64,000 bases of DNA from Allobosea sp. Root381 (lineage in GTDB: Bacteria; Pseudomonadota; Alphaproteobacteria; Rhizobiales; Beijerinckiaceae). The stretch covers positions 87,127 to 151,126 of the forward strand of contig NZ_LMJT01000004.1 in assembly GCF_001429395.1 (NCBI RefSeq). Reading direction: 5' to 3'. The notes beneath the pieces are model-generated. The model searched no databases. It saw nothing but the letters and a program-made list of their open reading frames with translations, and was not told where the DNA came from. Shown one piece after another: positions 38,703 to 47,798 of this stretch. Positions within the stretch are counted from its first letter, which is position 1, and every line of letters begins with the position of its first letter. The position numbers and the translations under genes are program-made.

Positions 38703-39365
38703 CTAGTCCTTGATCTGGACGGGGCCGCCGCGCACCAGAGCAAGGTAGAGCTCGGTGCGCTGGCGTAGCACGGCCGGCGACTGCGGATCGGTGACGATGG
38801 CATCGAACCAGCGGCCGGCATCCTCGAAGAGATTGGCCTTGAGCGCGGCGATGCCGAGGAATTCGCGGGTCGAATGGCGCCAGACCCCCTGTGGCGTCGC
38901 GAGCGGCTCCAGGGCCGTCTTGAGTTCGGCATAGGGCACGAGGTCGACACGCAGCATGCCGGCACGCAGACGCGCGAGGTCGCGATAGAGCGGCAGCAGC
39001 GTCGTGTCGTTCGCGAGCCCGTCGAATGCGGTCGCGCCGGCCGCGGCATCGCGCTTGGCCGTCTCGGCGGCGAGGCGGAAGCGGGCGATCTGGCGGTAGC
39101 CGGCGGGCGCGCTGGCTGCGAGTTCACCCAGGATCGTTTCAGCTTCCGCGCCGTTGTTGTCCCGCGAGGCCTTCAGCGCCGCTTCCAGCTGCGCGCCGAC
39201 GGCCTGCGAGGCCTGCTGCTCGCGATAGAGCCAGAACTGCCAGCCGGCCACGGCCAGCACCGCCAGCACAGCGAGGCCGGTGAAGAGCCAGCCATATTTC
39301 TTCCAGAGCTGAGCCGCCTTGTCCCGGCGGACTTCCTCATCGATCTCGCGAAAAATATCGGCCAT
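38703..39365 (-). CDS. YfgM-like tetratricopeptide membrane protein
   Basis: 220 residues. MADIFREIDEEVRRDKAAQLWKKYG leads into one transmembrane helix (about residues 28-48), followed by a helical TPR-like domain (PF09976 type). YfgM of E. coli sits beside the SecYEG translocon and assists periplasmic chaperones. The topology with a short cytoplasmic N-terminus and the neighbouring der gene support the assignment. In E. coli yfgM is followed by bamB and der; here bamB is missing between them. Confidence 0.85.
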   Translation of the reverse strand: MADIFREIDEEVRRDKAAQLWKKYGWLFTGLAVLAVLAVAGWQFWLYREQQASQAVGAQLEAALKASRDNNGAEAETILGELAASAPAGYRQIARFRLAAETAKRDAAAGATAFDGLANDTTLLPLYRDLARLRAGMLRVDLVPYAELKTALEPLATPQGVWRHSTREFLGIAALKANLFEDAGRWFDAIVTDPQSPAVLRQRTELYLALVRGGPVQIKD

Positions 39366-39456
39366 GGTCCGTCACATTCCTTCTTGCCATGCCGGGTAGC
39401 ATTTTCGCCGGGCGATGGCGAGCCGGAACAGGACTTTCCTTGCGGCCGGTCCGAAC

Positions 39457-40548
39457 TCAGCCGATCTGTGCCCGGTGCAGCAGGCTGCCATCGCCATAGG
39501 AATAGAAGCGATAGCCCTGCGCGATCGCATGGGCATAGCCCCGCTTCATCAGGTCGAGGCCGGAAAAGGCCGAGACGAGCATGAACAGCGTCGAGCGCGG
39601 CAGGTGGAAATTCGTCAGCAGCAGGTCAACGGCGCGGAAACGGTAGCCCGGCGTAATGAAGATCGCCGTGTCACCGGAGAAGGGCTCGATGACGCCGTCC
39701 TCACGCGCCGCGCTTTCGAGCAGGCGCAGCGAGGTGGTGCCGACGGCGACGATCCGCCCGCCCTGCGCCCGCACCGCGTTCAGCGCAGCGGCGGTCTCAG
39801 GCGAGACGCTGCCCCATTCGGCATGCATGCGATGCTCGTCGGTGTCTTCCGCTTTGACCGGCAGGAAGGTGCCAGCACCGACATGGAGCGTGACCAGATG
39901 GCGCGTCACGCCGCGCGCCTCGAGTGCGCCGACGAGTTCGGGGGTGAAGTGCAGGCCTGCGGTCGGCGCGGCGACGGCCCCGTCGGCGCTCGCATGCATC
40001 GTCTGGTAGTCCTGCACATCCGCGGCATCGGTCGGGCGCTTGCCCGCGATATAGGGTGGCAGCGGCAATTCACCGAACCGGGCGATAGCCTCGTCGAGGA
40101 AGGCCCCGGCGAAAGCAAAGCGCAGCTCCACCTCCCCGCCTTCGCCCTTGGCGACAACTTCCGCCTGCAAACGGCCGAGCTCACAGGCGATTCCCTCGGA
40201 ATCGTCTCCGAAAGTGATGGTTTCGCCGAGGCTGAGTTTCTTCGCCGGCCGGGCGAAGGCCAGCCAGCGGTCCTCGCTCTCGCGCTTGTGCAGCATGATC
40301 TCGATGCGCGCCGAGGTTTCGCCACGATAGCGCCGGCCATGCAGCCGTGACGGGACCACCCGCGTATCGTTGAGGACCAGCGCATCGCCCGGCCGCAACA
40401 GCGAGACGAGGTCGCGGATGCCGCGATCCTCGAAGGGCTCGTCCGCGCCGGGCCTGACGACGAGCAGGCGTGCCGCATCGCGCGGGCTGGCGGGCCTCAG
40501 CGCGATGCGGTCTTCGGGTAAGTCGAAATCGAAGAGCCCGACATCCAC
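39457..40548 (-). CDS. queA: S-adenosylmethionine:tRNA ribosyltransferase-isomerase
   Basis: Builds the epoxyqueuosine side chain on tRNA wobble 7-aminomethyl-7-deazaguanine, 363 residues. Opening [19 protein letters not shown], then [23 protein letters not shown] and [11 protein letters not shown] are QueA landmarks. It follows a cyclophilin gene after eight bases and is the last gene of the ppi-ppi-queA run. tgt, the usual next gene, is not downstream here; the divergent YfgM-like gene side follows instead. Confidence 0.97.
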   Translation of the reverse strand: MDVGLFDFDLPEDRIALRPASPRDAARLLVVRPGADEPFEDRGIRDLVSLLRPGDALVLNDTRVVPSRLHGRRYRGETSARIEIMLHKRESEDRWLAFARPAKKLSLGETITFGDDSEGIACELGRLQAEVVAKGEGGEVELRFAFAGAFLDEAIARFGELPLPPYIAGKRPTDAADVQDYQTMHASADGAVAAPTAGLHFTPELVGALEARGVTRHLVTLHVGAGTFLPVKAEDTDEHRMHAEWGSVSPETAAALNAVRAQGGRIVAVGTTSLRLLESAAREDGVIEPFSGDTAIFITPGYRFRAVDLLLTNFHLPRSTLFMLVSAFSGLDLMKRGYAHAIAQGYRFYSYGDGSLLHRAQIG

Positions 40549-40556
40549 GATGGCGA

Positions 40557-41027
40557 TCAGGCCAGGTCGGCCATCACCTTCATCGAAACGATCGAGTCGG
40601 GATCGCGCACGGGCTCGCCGCGCTTGATGATGTCGACATTCTCCATGCCTTCCACGACCTGGCCCCAGACCGTGTACTGCTTGTCGAGGAAGCGGGAGTC
40701 ATCGAACACGATGAAGAACTGGCTGTTGGCCGAGTTCGGGTTCTGGGAGCGCGCCATCGAGCAGATGCCGCGGACATGCGGCTCGGCATTGAACTCCTGC
40801 GCCAGGTCGGGAAGGTCCGAGCCGCCAGTTCCGGTGCCGTGCGGGCAGCCGACCTGGGCCATGAATCCGTCGATGACGCGGTGGAAGACGATGCCGTCAT
40901 AGAAGCCCTGACGCGACAGGGCCTTCAGGCGCTCGACATGGTTGGGGGCGAGATCGGGGCGCAGCTTGATAACCACCTTGCCCTTGGTGGTTTCCATGAC
41001 GAGGGTGTTCTCTGGATCGAGCGACAT
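40557..41027 (-). CDS. ppiB: Cytoplasmic cyclophilin-type peptidyl-prolyl isomerase
   Basis: 156 residues without a signal peptide, so cytoplasmic. The catalytic core includes [26 protein letters not shown] and [11 protein letters not shown]. The start ATG shares its A with the stop of the upstream secreted-protein gene (TGATG), giving tight coupling. A second, exported cyclophilin lies one gene upstream; their cores are very similar, as expected for a duplicated pair. Confidence 0.94.
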   Translation of the reverse strand: MSLDPENTLVMETTKGKVVIKLRPDLAPNHVERLKALSRQGFYDGIVFHRVIDGFMAQVGCPHGTGTGGSDLPDLAQEFNAEPHVRGICSMARSQNPNSANSQFFIVFDDSRFLDKQYTVWGQVVEGMENVDIIKRGEPVRDPDSIVSMKVMADLA

Positions 41028-41680
41028 CAGATCGGCCTTTCGTTGGACGGCACGCGGCCGTGGAAGCGGATGGTCAATGGTCGCCCCGCGATAGCCGCTC
41101 CCAGCCCCGGGGACAACCTCATTGGTGTGCAGCCATGCACTGCGGCGACGACCGAATCGGTGAAGCGCTGGCGCAGGCCGGGCTCCGTCCGTTTCGTTTC
41201 CCAGGTCACGCGCGGCTGGCCGAAGAGCGTGCCGTCGCGACGCAGGCTGAACCGGACCGTCGCCATAACGCCCGTATCGGGGCCATCGAGGGATGGCGGC
41301 ATCCAGCAGCGGCGCAGCGCCAGGGCGACGTCGCCGAGGCGGTCGATGACATCGCCATCGAAGGACTTCGTCGTCGGCGCGAGCGCCCCGATGATGCCGG
41401 TCTCGCCCGTCCCCGCCGGTGGGCGGGGAGGCCGGACCCGGCGCTCGCCTGAGCCGGGAATATCGTCACTGCCGCCGAAGCGCCCGCCCACGCCCGGCAG
41501 GTAGCGCTGCCCGCTCTGCGGCGGCAGCACCGGCTCCTGCGATCCCGATGGCGGCGGCAGGACCGGGTTCTGCGAGCCGGAAGGCGGCGGCAGGCCGAGA
41601 TCGATGGTGCCCTGCGCGCGGGCACCCGTCTGGACGACGGCGAGCGTGGCTAGCATCACGGCCAGGAAGCCACTCCGCAT
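41027..41680 (-). CDS. Secreted protein with TonB-C/TolA-C-like domain
   Basis: 217 residues. A signal peptide spans about 1-22 (ARA before Q). Residues 29-57 hold three near-repeats of a PPxSGSQ unit, a flexible Pro/Ser linker. The C-terminal part (about 100-217) has the layout of a TolA/TonB C-terminal domain: a conserved Cys-Trp (RRCWMPP), then ATVRFSLRRDGTLFGQP, and a second Cys in VHGCTPMRLSP. Such proteins act in the periplasm. It lies between the exported and the cytoplasmic cyclophilin genes and overlaps the latter. The function is unknown. Confidence 0.75.
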   Translation of the reverse strand: MRSGFLAVMLATLAVVQTGARAQGTIDLGLPPPSGSQNPVLPPPSGSQEPVLPPQSGQRYLPGVGGRFGGSDDIPGSGERRVRPPRPPAGTGETGIIGALAPTTKSFDGDVIDRLGDVALALRRCWMPPSLDGPDTGVMATVRFSLRRDGTLFGQPRVTWETKRTEPGLRQRFTDSVVAAVHGCTPMRLSPGLGAAIAGRPLTIRFHGRVPSNERPI

Positions 41681-41719
41681 CGCCCCGCCCTCCGAAGTCC
41701 TGGCTTCCTGCCCGGCGCC

Positions 41720-42268
41720 TTACTTCGCGTCCGCCTGCAGCCGCATGCGGACGATCTTGTCGGGGCCGGTGACCTGGCCGCTGCCGGGGGCGCCCTTCTT
41801 GATCTTGCGGACAGCGTCCATGCCCGACACGACCTCGCCGAACAGGGTGTACTGGCCGGTCAGCGAGCCGCACCCCTCAAAACAGATGAAGAACTGCGAA
41901 TTGGCGGAGTTCGGCGACTGCGAACGCGCCATGCCGACCGAGCCAACCTTGTAGGGCGTCGGCGTGAATTCGGCCGGAATGTTCGGCAGGTCGGAGCCGC
42001 CGGTACCGGTGCCGGTCGGATCGCCGGTCTGGGCCATGAAGCCTTCGATGACGCGGTGGAAGACGATGCCGTCGTAAAAGCCCTTCTTCGTGAGCGCCTT
42101 GATCTGCGCGACATGCTTGGGCGCGAGATCGGGCCGCAGCCGGATCGTCACCGGGCCGTCCTTGGTCTCCAGGACCAGCGTATTGTTCGGATCGGGTGCC
42201 TGCGCCTGGGCAAAGCCGAGCGACGCCAGGACGGCGAGGGTAGCGAGCGAGCTGCGCAGCATGTTCAT
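41720..42268 (-). CDS. ppiA: Exported cyclophilin-type peptidyl-prolyl isomerase
   Basis: 182 residues with a signal peptide of about 23 residues (MNMLRSSLATLAVLASLGFAQ) and therefore periplasmic. The core has [26 protein letters not shown] and [12 protein letters not shown]3 is an alternative start. It begins the ppiA - secreted protein - ppiB - queA run. A promoter probably lies in the AT-rich part of the upstream gap. Confidence 0.93.
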   Translation of the reverse strand: MNMLRSSLATLAVLASLGFAQAQAPDPNNTLVLETKDGPVTIRLRPDLAPKHVAQIKALTKKGFYDGIVFHRVIEGFMAQTGDPTGTGTGGSDLPNIPAEFTPTPYKVGSVGMARSQSPNSANSQFFICFEGCGSLTGQYTLFGEVVSGMDAVRKIKKGAPGSGQVTGPDKIVRMRLQADAK

Positions 42269-42392
42269 CTCCGTGGCCGCCGATGGACCCGGCGGGTGTC
42301 CTTATCCCAGCGGGTCGTAACGACATCCTTTGGCCGGAACAAGGCGCTACTTGCCGGCGAATGGACCAATGCTGCACCGCACAAGAACGAAT

Positions 42393-42408
42393 GAGAATAA
42401 TTATGCAA
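42393..42408. promoter_or_regulatory. AT-rich Fur-box-like palindrome
   Basis: The minus strand reads TGCATAATTATTCTCA. Compared with the TGATAATNATTATCA core it has about three mismatches plus one extra base. AATAAT (plus) and CATAAT (minus) within it could also be -10 elements, the minus one for ppiA about 125 bases downstream. Confidence 0.3.
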
Positions 42409-42412
42409 AAAG

Positions 42413-42592
42413 ATGAGGCTAGACGTGCCCAAACTGATGACAGGGCTGCGACGATCGGTTATCACATTCTCGCTGGACACGCTTTGCTTGGTCGAAGCGC
42501 CGCGGACCAGGTCTCGGGAGGACAAACGCCCGCCTAGTATACGAGCCGCACGCAAGCAGACGCGCGCCGTTACTGCGGTAAAAACAGACTAG
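42413..42592 (+). CDS. Possible 59-residue basic protein
   Basis: A plus-strand ATG frame that ends with TAG at the first base of a strong terminator. The protein starts MRLDVPKLMTGLRRSVITF and turns very basic in its second half. There is no clear ribosome site (AAAAAG only), and no family is recognised. The neat stop-terminator spacing is the main argument. A non-coding small RNA over the same interval is an equally good reading. Confidence 0.2.
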   Translation: MRLDVPKLMTGLRRSVITFSLDTLCLVEAPRTRSREDKRPPSIRAARKQTRAVTAVKTD

Positions 42593-42622
42593 AAAAGGCA
42601 AGGCAGCGGCCTTGCCTTTTTT
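42593..42622 (+). terminator. Bidirectional rho-independent terminator
   Basis: AAAAGGCAAGG (42593-42603) and CCTTGCCTTTT (42610-42620) form an 11-base-pair perfect stem with loop CAGCGG. The T-run is strongest on the plus strand; on the minus strand it would end the RNase J-mce-Rid-DUF1467 transcript 45 bases after DUF1467. Confidence 0.85.
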
Positions 42623-42666
42623 GTTTTTCAGCGATGACTGTAATCCACGATCCGGAAAGCCCGATC

Positions 42667-42897
42667 CTACAGGTCCAAATTCGCCCAGCCATACCAGACC
42701 AGGACGAAAATCGCTGCGGCGATGGCAGTGGTAATCCATGCCTTACGCAACAGCCCGGGCAGGACCGGTGCGCCGGGCTCTGTCCCTTCCGTTACGTCGC
42801 CCGCCTCGACCTGGCTGCGCACGCCAAAGGGCAGGACGACGAACAGCACGATCCACCAGATCACGAAATAGACCGCGAGCGCGGCAGCGATCGTCAT
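42667..42897 (-). CDS. DUF1467 family membrane protein
   Basis: 76 residues with two helices (about 5-24 and 52-71) joined by an acidic loop. The motif WWIVLFVVLPFGVRSQ is the DUF1467 hallmark. The start overlaps the stop of the Rid gene by four bases (ATGA). In Hyphomicrobiales this gene usually sits between mce and proS. Here proS is 35 kb away and a terminator follows instead. Function unknown. Confidence 0.88.
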   Translation of the reverse strand: MTIAAALAVYFVIWWIVLFVVLPFGVRSQVEAGDVTEGTEPGAPVLPGLLRKAWITTAIAAAIFVLVWYGWANLDL

Positions 42898-43313
42898 GGC
42901 TTGCCCCCCTGATCGCCATCGCCTGCAAGCGCGATGCAGGAAAAGGCGACGCGCGCCTGCGTCGGAACCCCGAAGCGCGCGGTATGGCGGGCCGGCAGCC
43001 CGCCGGGAAAATGCTTTACATACTCGGCGTTGCAGGCGGCATAGTCGGCGGGGTCGGTGATCAGCATCGTCATCTGGACCACGCGGTCGAGCGCGCTGCC
43101 CGCCTCGGTGAGAATGCCGCGGATGTGGGCGAGCGCGTTGCGGACCTCGTCGGCCGGCGTTTCGCCGCGATCGATTCCGCGGGCCGGATCATGCGGAGCG
43201 GAGTGTCCCGATACGAAGACGAGCCCCCCTGCCCGTGTCGCTGCGCTAAACGGGCGAGGCGAACCTGCTTCCGGCCGGCCGAAAAAATCGATCGGTTCTT
43301 GATCCATGTGCAT
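42894..43313 (-). CDS. Rid (YjgF/YER057c/UK114) family protein
   Basis: 139 residues of the Rid fold, the family that includes RidA, which hydrolyses reactive enamine/imine intermediates. SGHSAPHDP, VVQMTMLITD and FPGGLPARHTARFGV match the family. The C-terminal strand reads ARVAFSCIAL and lacks the usual VExxA ending, so it may be a Rid2-7-type paralogue without classic imine deaminase activity. The start is coupled to the mce stop (TGATG); M3 is an alternative. Insertion between mce and DUF1467 is not part of the usual order. Confidence 0.85.
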   Translation of the reverse strand: MHMDQEPIDFFGRPEAGSPRPFSAATRAGGLVFVSGHSAPHDPARGIDRGETPADEVRNALAHIRGILTEAGSALDRVVQMTMLITDPADYAACNAEYVKHFPGGLPARHTARFGVPTQARVAFSCIALAGDGDQGGKP

Positions 43314-43717
43314 CAGGCCTGCTCGAGTTCGACCAGTGTGCCGGTGAAGTCCTTCGGGTGCAGGAACAAAACCGGCTTGCCATGCGCTCCGATGCGCGGC
43401 TCGCCTGTGCCGAGCACCCTGGCACCCGTCGCCTTCAGGCGATCGCGCGCGACGATGATGTCGTCGACCTCGTAGCAGATGTGGTGAATGCCGCCGTCAG
43501 GATTGCGTTCGATGAACTTCGCCACCGGCGAGTCGGCGCCGAGCGGCTCGAGCAGCTCGACCTTGGTGTTCGGCAACTCGACAAAGACGACGGTAACGCC
43601 GTGCTCCGGCTGCGGAAGGGGTTGCGAGACGCGGGCGCCGAGCGTGTCGCGATAAAGCGCGGTCGCGCCGGCGAGGTCCTTCACCGCGATGGCGACGTGA
43701 TTGAGGCGTCCGATCAT
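43313..43717 (-). CDS. mce: Methylmalonyl-CoA epimerase
   Basis: 134-residue VOC-fold enzyme that epimerises (2S)- and (2R)-methylmalonyl-CoA in propionyl-CoA catabolism. Metal-ligand candidates are the His of LNHVAIAV, the GIHHICYEV pair and the terminal Glu of LVELEQ. The sequence closely fits Mce among VOC proteins (HPKDFTGTLVELEQ at the end). It follows RNase J and precedes the Rid gene on the same strand. Confidence 0.95.
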   Translation of the reverse strand: MIGRLNHVAIAVKDLAGATALYRDTLGARVSQPLPQPEHGVTVVFVELPNTKVELLEPLGADSPVAKFIERNPDGGIHHICYEVDDIIVARDRLKATGARVLGTGEPRIGAHGKPVLFLHPKDFTGTLVELEQA

Positions 43718-43763
43718 GCTTGCGCTCCCTTGCGGCCGGCTGTCGAGCAGGTCGCTGCCGGTT

Positions 43764-45440
43764 CTACACCTCGATCACGAGGGCATGCACCAGCGGCTTC
43801 TTGCCCCACTCCTCGTTGACGGCACTGCGCAGGCCGCGCTCCAGCGCGTTGCGAAGCGCCTCCGGGTCGCGGCGGCGCGCCTTCGGGATGCCGTCGATCA
43901 GTTCCGAGACGGCCTCGGCGACATATTCGTCGAAGGCGGTGCCGTCGCGCGTATAGGGCGGCAGTCCGAGGACGGCGATCTCGGGATCGCCGGCGAGCCC
44001 GCCCTTCTCGTCGATTGCGACCGCGACCGAGATCATGCCGACATAGGAGAGCCGGCGGCGCTCGGGAATCGTCTTCTCCAGCGCATTCACCAGCAGGTTG
44101 CCGTCCTGGTACAGCCGGCCATGGCTGACCTCGTCGACCTTTCTGGCGCCATCGGCCGAGATCGCGACAACGTCGCCATTGCCGGCGCGCACCACCGATT
44201 TGACGCCAAGCTCGCGGGCGAAATGGGCATGCTCGGAGAGATGCAGATCCTCGCCATGGGCAGGGATCACGATCTTCGGCTTCAGCCAGCCATAGAGCCT
44301 TGCCATCTCCTCGCGGCGCGGATGGCCGGAGACATGGACCAGATGGGCACGGTCGGTGATGATCTCGATGTTGTCGCGGGCGAGCGCGTTCTGGATCGCG
44401 CCGACGGCCTTCTCGTTGCCGGGGATGGTCCGGGACGAGAAGATCACCCGGTCGCCCGGCGAGAGCGTGATCTCGGGGTGGTCGTCGGAGGCGATGCGCG
44501 AGAGCGCCGCCCGCGGTTCGCCCTGGCTGCCGGTCAGCAGCGCCACGACCTTGTCGCGCGGCAGGTAGCCATAAGTGTCGGCCGAGCGGAAGGCCGGGAT
44601 GCCTTCGAGAAAGCCGCATTCGCGCGCGACATCGATTACGCGGTCCATCGCGCGGCCGACGACCACGACCTCGCGCTGGTCGGCCATCGCGGCCTCGGCG
44701 ACGGCGCGCAGCCTCGCGACGTTCGAGGCGAAGGTGGTGACCGCGACACGCCCCGTGGCGGAATGGATCAGTTCCTTGAGCTTGGCCGCGACATCGGCCT
44801 CGCTCGGGCTGATGCCGTCGCGCATGACATTGGTCGAATCGCAGACGAGGGCCAGCACGCCCTCCTCGCCGAGCTCGCGCAGGCGCTTCTCGTCCGTCGG
44901 CAAACCGACCTGCGGCGTGGGGTCGATCTTCCAGTCGCCGGTATGGACGACGAGGCCGGCCGGCGTGCGGATCGCGAGCGCGTTCGATTCGGGGATCGAA
45001 TGGGCCACGGGCACGAACTCGATGTCGAAGGGGCCGAGTGTCACGCGCCCACCCTGGGCAACGACGTTCATCGGCACCTGCGGCGCGCCGGGCTCGGACA
45101 GGCGGCGGGTCGCAAGCAGGCCGGCGGCGAAGCGCGTGCAGTAGACCGGCGCGCGTAAGGACGGCCAGAGCGCTGCGAGCGCGCCGATATGGTCCTCATG
45201 GGCGTGGGTGATGACGATGCCGAGGAGGTTCGCGCGTTCCTCGATGATGTAGCGCAGGTCCGGCAGCACGATATCGACGCCCGGAACCTCCGGGCCGGCG
45301 AAGGAGAGCCCGCAATCGACCAGTATCCATTTCCGCCGCCCCTCCGGCCCGAAGCCGTAGAGCGCGGCATTCATGCCGATCTCGCCGAGGCCGCCGAGGG
45401 GAACGAAGACGAGCTGGTCCTGGGAACGAGGCACGGGCAA
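43764..45440 (-). CDS. rnj: Ribonuclease J
   Basis: 558-residue metallo-beta-lactamase/beta-CASP nuclease combining endonuclease and 5'-3' exonuclease activities. The zinc motif HAHEDH lies at residues 79-84. The beta-CASP region contains LTGSQGEPRAALSRI and HVSGHPRREE, and a C-terminal domain closes the protein. RNase J is the alphaproteobacterial counterpart of the Bacillus enzymes. Its place between birA and mce is the standard order for this group. Confidence 0.95.
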   Translation of the reverse strand: MPVPRSQDQLVFVPLGGLGEIGMNAALYGFGPEGRRKWILVDCGLSFAGPEVPGVDIVLPDLRYIIEERANLLGIVITHAHEDHIGALAALWPSLRAPVYCTRFAAGLLATRRLSEPGAPQVPMNVVAQGGRVTLGPFDIEFVPVAHSIPESNALAIRTPAGLVVHTGDWKIDPTPQVGLPTDEKRLRELGEEGVLALVCDSTNVMRDGISPSEADVAAKLKELIHSATGRVAVTTFASNVARLRAVAEAAMADQREVVVVGRAMDRVIDVARECGFLEGIPAFRSADTYGYLPRDKVVALLTGSQGEPRAALSRIASDDHPEITLSPGDRVIFSSRTIPGNEKAVGAIQNALARDNIEIITDRAHLVHVSGHPRREEMARLYGWLKPKIVIPAHGEDLHLSEHAHFARELGVKSVVRAGNGDVVAISADGARKVDEVSHGRLYQDGNLLVNALEKTIPERRRLSYVGMISVAVAIDEKGGLAGDPEIAVLGLPPYTRDGTAFDEYVAEAVSELIDGIPKARRRDPEALRNALERGLRSAVNEEWGKKPLVHALVIEV

Positions 45441-45547
45441 TCCTGACTGGGACGAGGCGCAACGCGGCGCCGGACATTGAGCGGGAGCCCTAACACGCTA
45501 CGGGGCATGGCTCCATAGCGTCGGCGACGCCGGCAACCACGATGCGG

Positions 45548-46324
45548 TCAGCGCGGCTCCGCCCCGGCGTTGGGCTGCCCGAAGTAGAGGTCGCCGGCGT
45601 CGATGAGGCGACGGCCACCCGCGATGTCGAGTTCAAGGCGCCCGCTCGCATCGATCCCGGCGAAGCGCCCTGTGAACGGCCCCTCGGCCAGCCTGATCGT
45701 GATCTCCTCGCCGAGGAAGGCGGCGCGCTCGAGCCAGGCGGCACGGGTCGGGCCGAAGCCGCCGGGCTGAGACCACGCCGCGAAGCGCGCGACCCAGGCA
45801 TCGCTCAGCGCCGCGAGCACGGCCTCGATGCCGGCCTGCTCCCGATGCTGCTTGAGGAAAGTCGCGGGATAGGGCGTATCGGCCGGGCAGGAGGCGATGT
45901 TGACTCCGAGCCCGATAACGACGTCGAGCCGCCCTGCCCGGCTTTCGCCTTCGAGCAGCAGGCCCGAGACCTTGGCGCGGTCGACCAGCAGGTCGTTCGG
46001 CCATTTCAGGGCGAGGCGCGGCGCCGAGAGTCCGGTGACCCGCGCCACGGCATCATGAAGCGCGAGCCCGGCAACGAAGCCCAGTTGTGGGGCGAGCGCC
46101 GATTCGCAGGGCGCGACAAGCAGGAGGCTGGCGTAGAGATTGCCGGAGGGAGAGCCCCATTTCCGGCCATGGCGCCCACGCCCGGCATTCTGGCTGCGCG
46201 CGACGATCCAGAGATTGCCGGCGTCGCCCTGGCCGAGCGCGCGGCGCGCCTCCTCCATGGTGGAGCCGACCTCGTCGCGGACGACCAGCCGGTAGCCAGC
46301 GGCGCGGGCCGCTTCACCGAGCAT
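45548..46324 (-). CDS. birA: Biotin--[acetyl-CoA-carboxylase] ligase
   Basis: Monofunctional biotin protein ligase, 258 residues. The biotin/ATP motif GRGRHGRKW covers residues 48-56; KWPNDLLV and GLGVNI follow as in BirA. There is no N-terminal helix-turn-helix, so it should not act as the biotin operon repressor. It sits 35 bases after nuoN; nuoN-birA-RNase J is a conserved run. Confidence 0.95.
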   Translation of the reverse strand: MLGEAARAAGYRLVVRDEVGSTMEEARRALGQGDAGNLWIVARSQNAGRGRHGRKWGSPSGNLYASLLLVAPCESALAPQLGFVAGLALHDAVARVTGLSAPRLALKWPNDLLVDRAKVSGLLLEGESRAGRLDVVIGLGVNIASCPADTPYPATFLKQHREQAGIEAVLAALSDAWVARFAAWSQPGGFGPTRAAWLERAAFLGEEITIRLAEGPFTGRFAGIDASGRLELDIAGGRRLIDAGDLYFGQPNAGAEPR

Positions 46325-46359
46325 GGACGCGGTCCGCTATTGCTCGCAATGGCGGAGGA

Positions 46360-47787
46360 TCAAAACAGCGACTTCGCCGCCGCATCCGCGGAGTTGAACA
46401 GCGGCGCGGGCAGCAGCGACAGCGCCAGCACGAAGAGCGCCGACACCAGCAGGACCGCACGCACGCCGATATCCGCCTTCTCGAAGGCCGGCTTCGGATC
46501 GTCGAAATAGATCACCTTGACGAGGCGCAGATAGTAGTAGGCGCCGACGACGCTGGTGACCACGCCGATGACCGCCAGCACATAGAGCTTGGCATCGATG
46601 GCGGCGAGGAAGACGTAGAACTTCGCCCAGAATCCGGCGAGCGGCGGGATGCCGGCCAGCGAGAACATCATCATCGACAGCGCGAAGGCCATCCACGGAT
46701 TGGTGCGCGAGAGACCGGCGAGTTCGGAGATGTCCTCGACGCCCTTGCCGTCCCGGCGCATCATCAGCACGCAGGCGAAGGCGCCGAGCGTCGTGGCGAG
46801 ATAGATCGCCATGTAGACGAGCACGCCCTGCACACCGCCCGCCGTGCCGGCCGCGAGGCCGACAAGGGCGTAGCCCATATTGGCGATCGAGGAATAGGCG
46901 AGCAGGCGCTTGATGTTGCTCTGGCCGATCGCGGCGAAGGCGCCGAGCGCCATCGAGGCGATCGAGATGAAGATGACGATCTGCTGCCACTCATGCAGCG
47001 CGCCGGGGAAGGCGCCGACGAAGATGCGCACCACCATGGCCATCGCCGCCATCTTCGGCGCGGAAGCGAAGAAGGCCGCGACCGGGCTCGGGGCTCCCTC
47101 ATAGACGTCAGGCGTCCACATGTGGAAGGGAACGGCCGAGATCTTGAAGGCGACGCCGGCGGCGATGAAGACGATGCCGAAGATCAGGCCGAGGCCGGGA
47201 TGGCCGTGCGAGACGGCGGCCGCGATGCCCGAATAGGTCACCGTACCCGTGAAGCCGTAGACCAGCGAGCCGCCATAGAGCAGCATGCCAGAGGACAGCG
47301 CGCCGAGGACGAAGTACTTCAGGCCGGCCTCGGTCGACTTCGCGTTGTCGCGGTCGAAGGCGGCGACGACGTAGAGCGCGAGCGACTGCAGTTCGAGGCC
47401 GACATAGAGGCTGATGAGATCGTTGGCCGAGATCATCATCATCATGCCCACGGTGGCGAGGACGACGAGGACCGGGAACTCGAAGCGCATCGAGCCGTCG
47501 CGCCGCAGCGTCTCCGAGGAGAGCAGGATCGCGGCGGCGGCGCCGAACAGCGTCAGGACCTTGAAGAAGCGAGCGAAGCTGTCGACGATGAAGCCGTCGT
47601 TGAAGGTCAGTTCCCTGCCCTCACCGGAGAGCACGAGGACGAGCGACAGCGCAAACAGCGCCAGCGCGATGCCTTCGAGCAGCCGGGTCGAGCGCTCGCC
47701 GCGGATCGCGCCGATCAGCACCATCGCGATGGCGCCGATGGCGAGGACGATTTCCGGGAGTGCCGGGCCGAGAGCGGGCAGAGCCAT
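46360..47787 (-). CDS. nuoN: NADH-quinone oxidoreductase subunit N
   Basis: Antiporter-like proton-pumping subunit of complex I, 475 residues, about 14 helices. The start [13 protein letters not shown] was chosen because a 100-residue longer frame only runs back into nuoM. It has the conserved transmembrane lysine/glutamate features of the Mrp family (for example [11 protein letters not shown] and [10 protein letters not shown]). It is the last nuo gene. Confidence 0.96.
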   Translation of the reverse strand: MALPALGPALPEIVLAIGAIAMVLIGAIRGERSTRLLEGIALALFALSLVLVLSGEGRELTFNDGFIVDSFARFFKVLTLFGAAAAILLSSETLRRDGSMRFEFPVLVVLATVGMMMMISANDLISLYVGLELQSLALYVVAAFDRDNAKSTEAGLKYFVLGALSSGMLLYGGSLVYGFTGTVTYSGIAAAVSHGHPGLGLIFGIVFIAAGVAFKISAVPFHMWTPDVYEGAPSPVAAFFASAPKMAAMAMVVRIFVGAFPGALHEWQQIVIFISIASMALGAFAAIGQSNIKRLLAYSSIANMGYALVGLAAGTAGGVQGVLVYMAIYLATTLGAFACVLMMRRDGKGVEDISELAGLSRTNPWMAFALSMMMFSLAGIPPLAGFWAKFYVFLAAIDAKLYVLAVIGVVTSVVGAYYYLRLVKVIYFDDPKPAFEKADIGVRAVLLVSALFVLALSLLPAPLFNSADAAAKSLF

Positions 47788-47798
47788 CCTGCGAGACC

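Larger units (their letters stand above)
42269..42666. other. 398-base intergenic region with an AT-rich box and terminator
   Basis: Between DUF1467 and ppiA, both on minus. It contains an AT-rich, Fur-box-like palindrome (42393-42408), a possible 59-codon plus-strand frame and a perfect bidirectional terminator, each listed separately. The rest shows nothing I can support. Confidence 0.5.
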
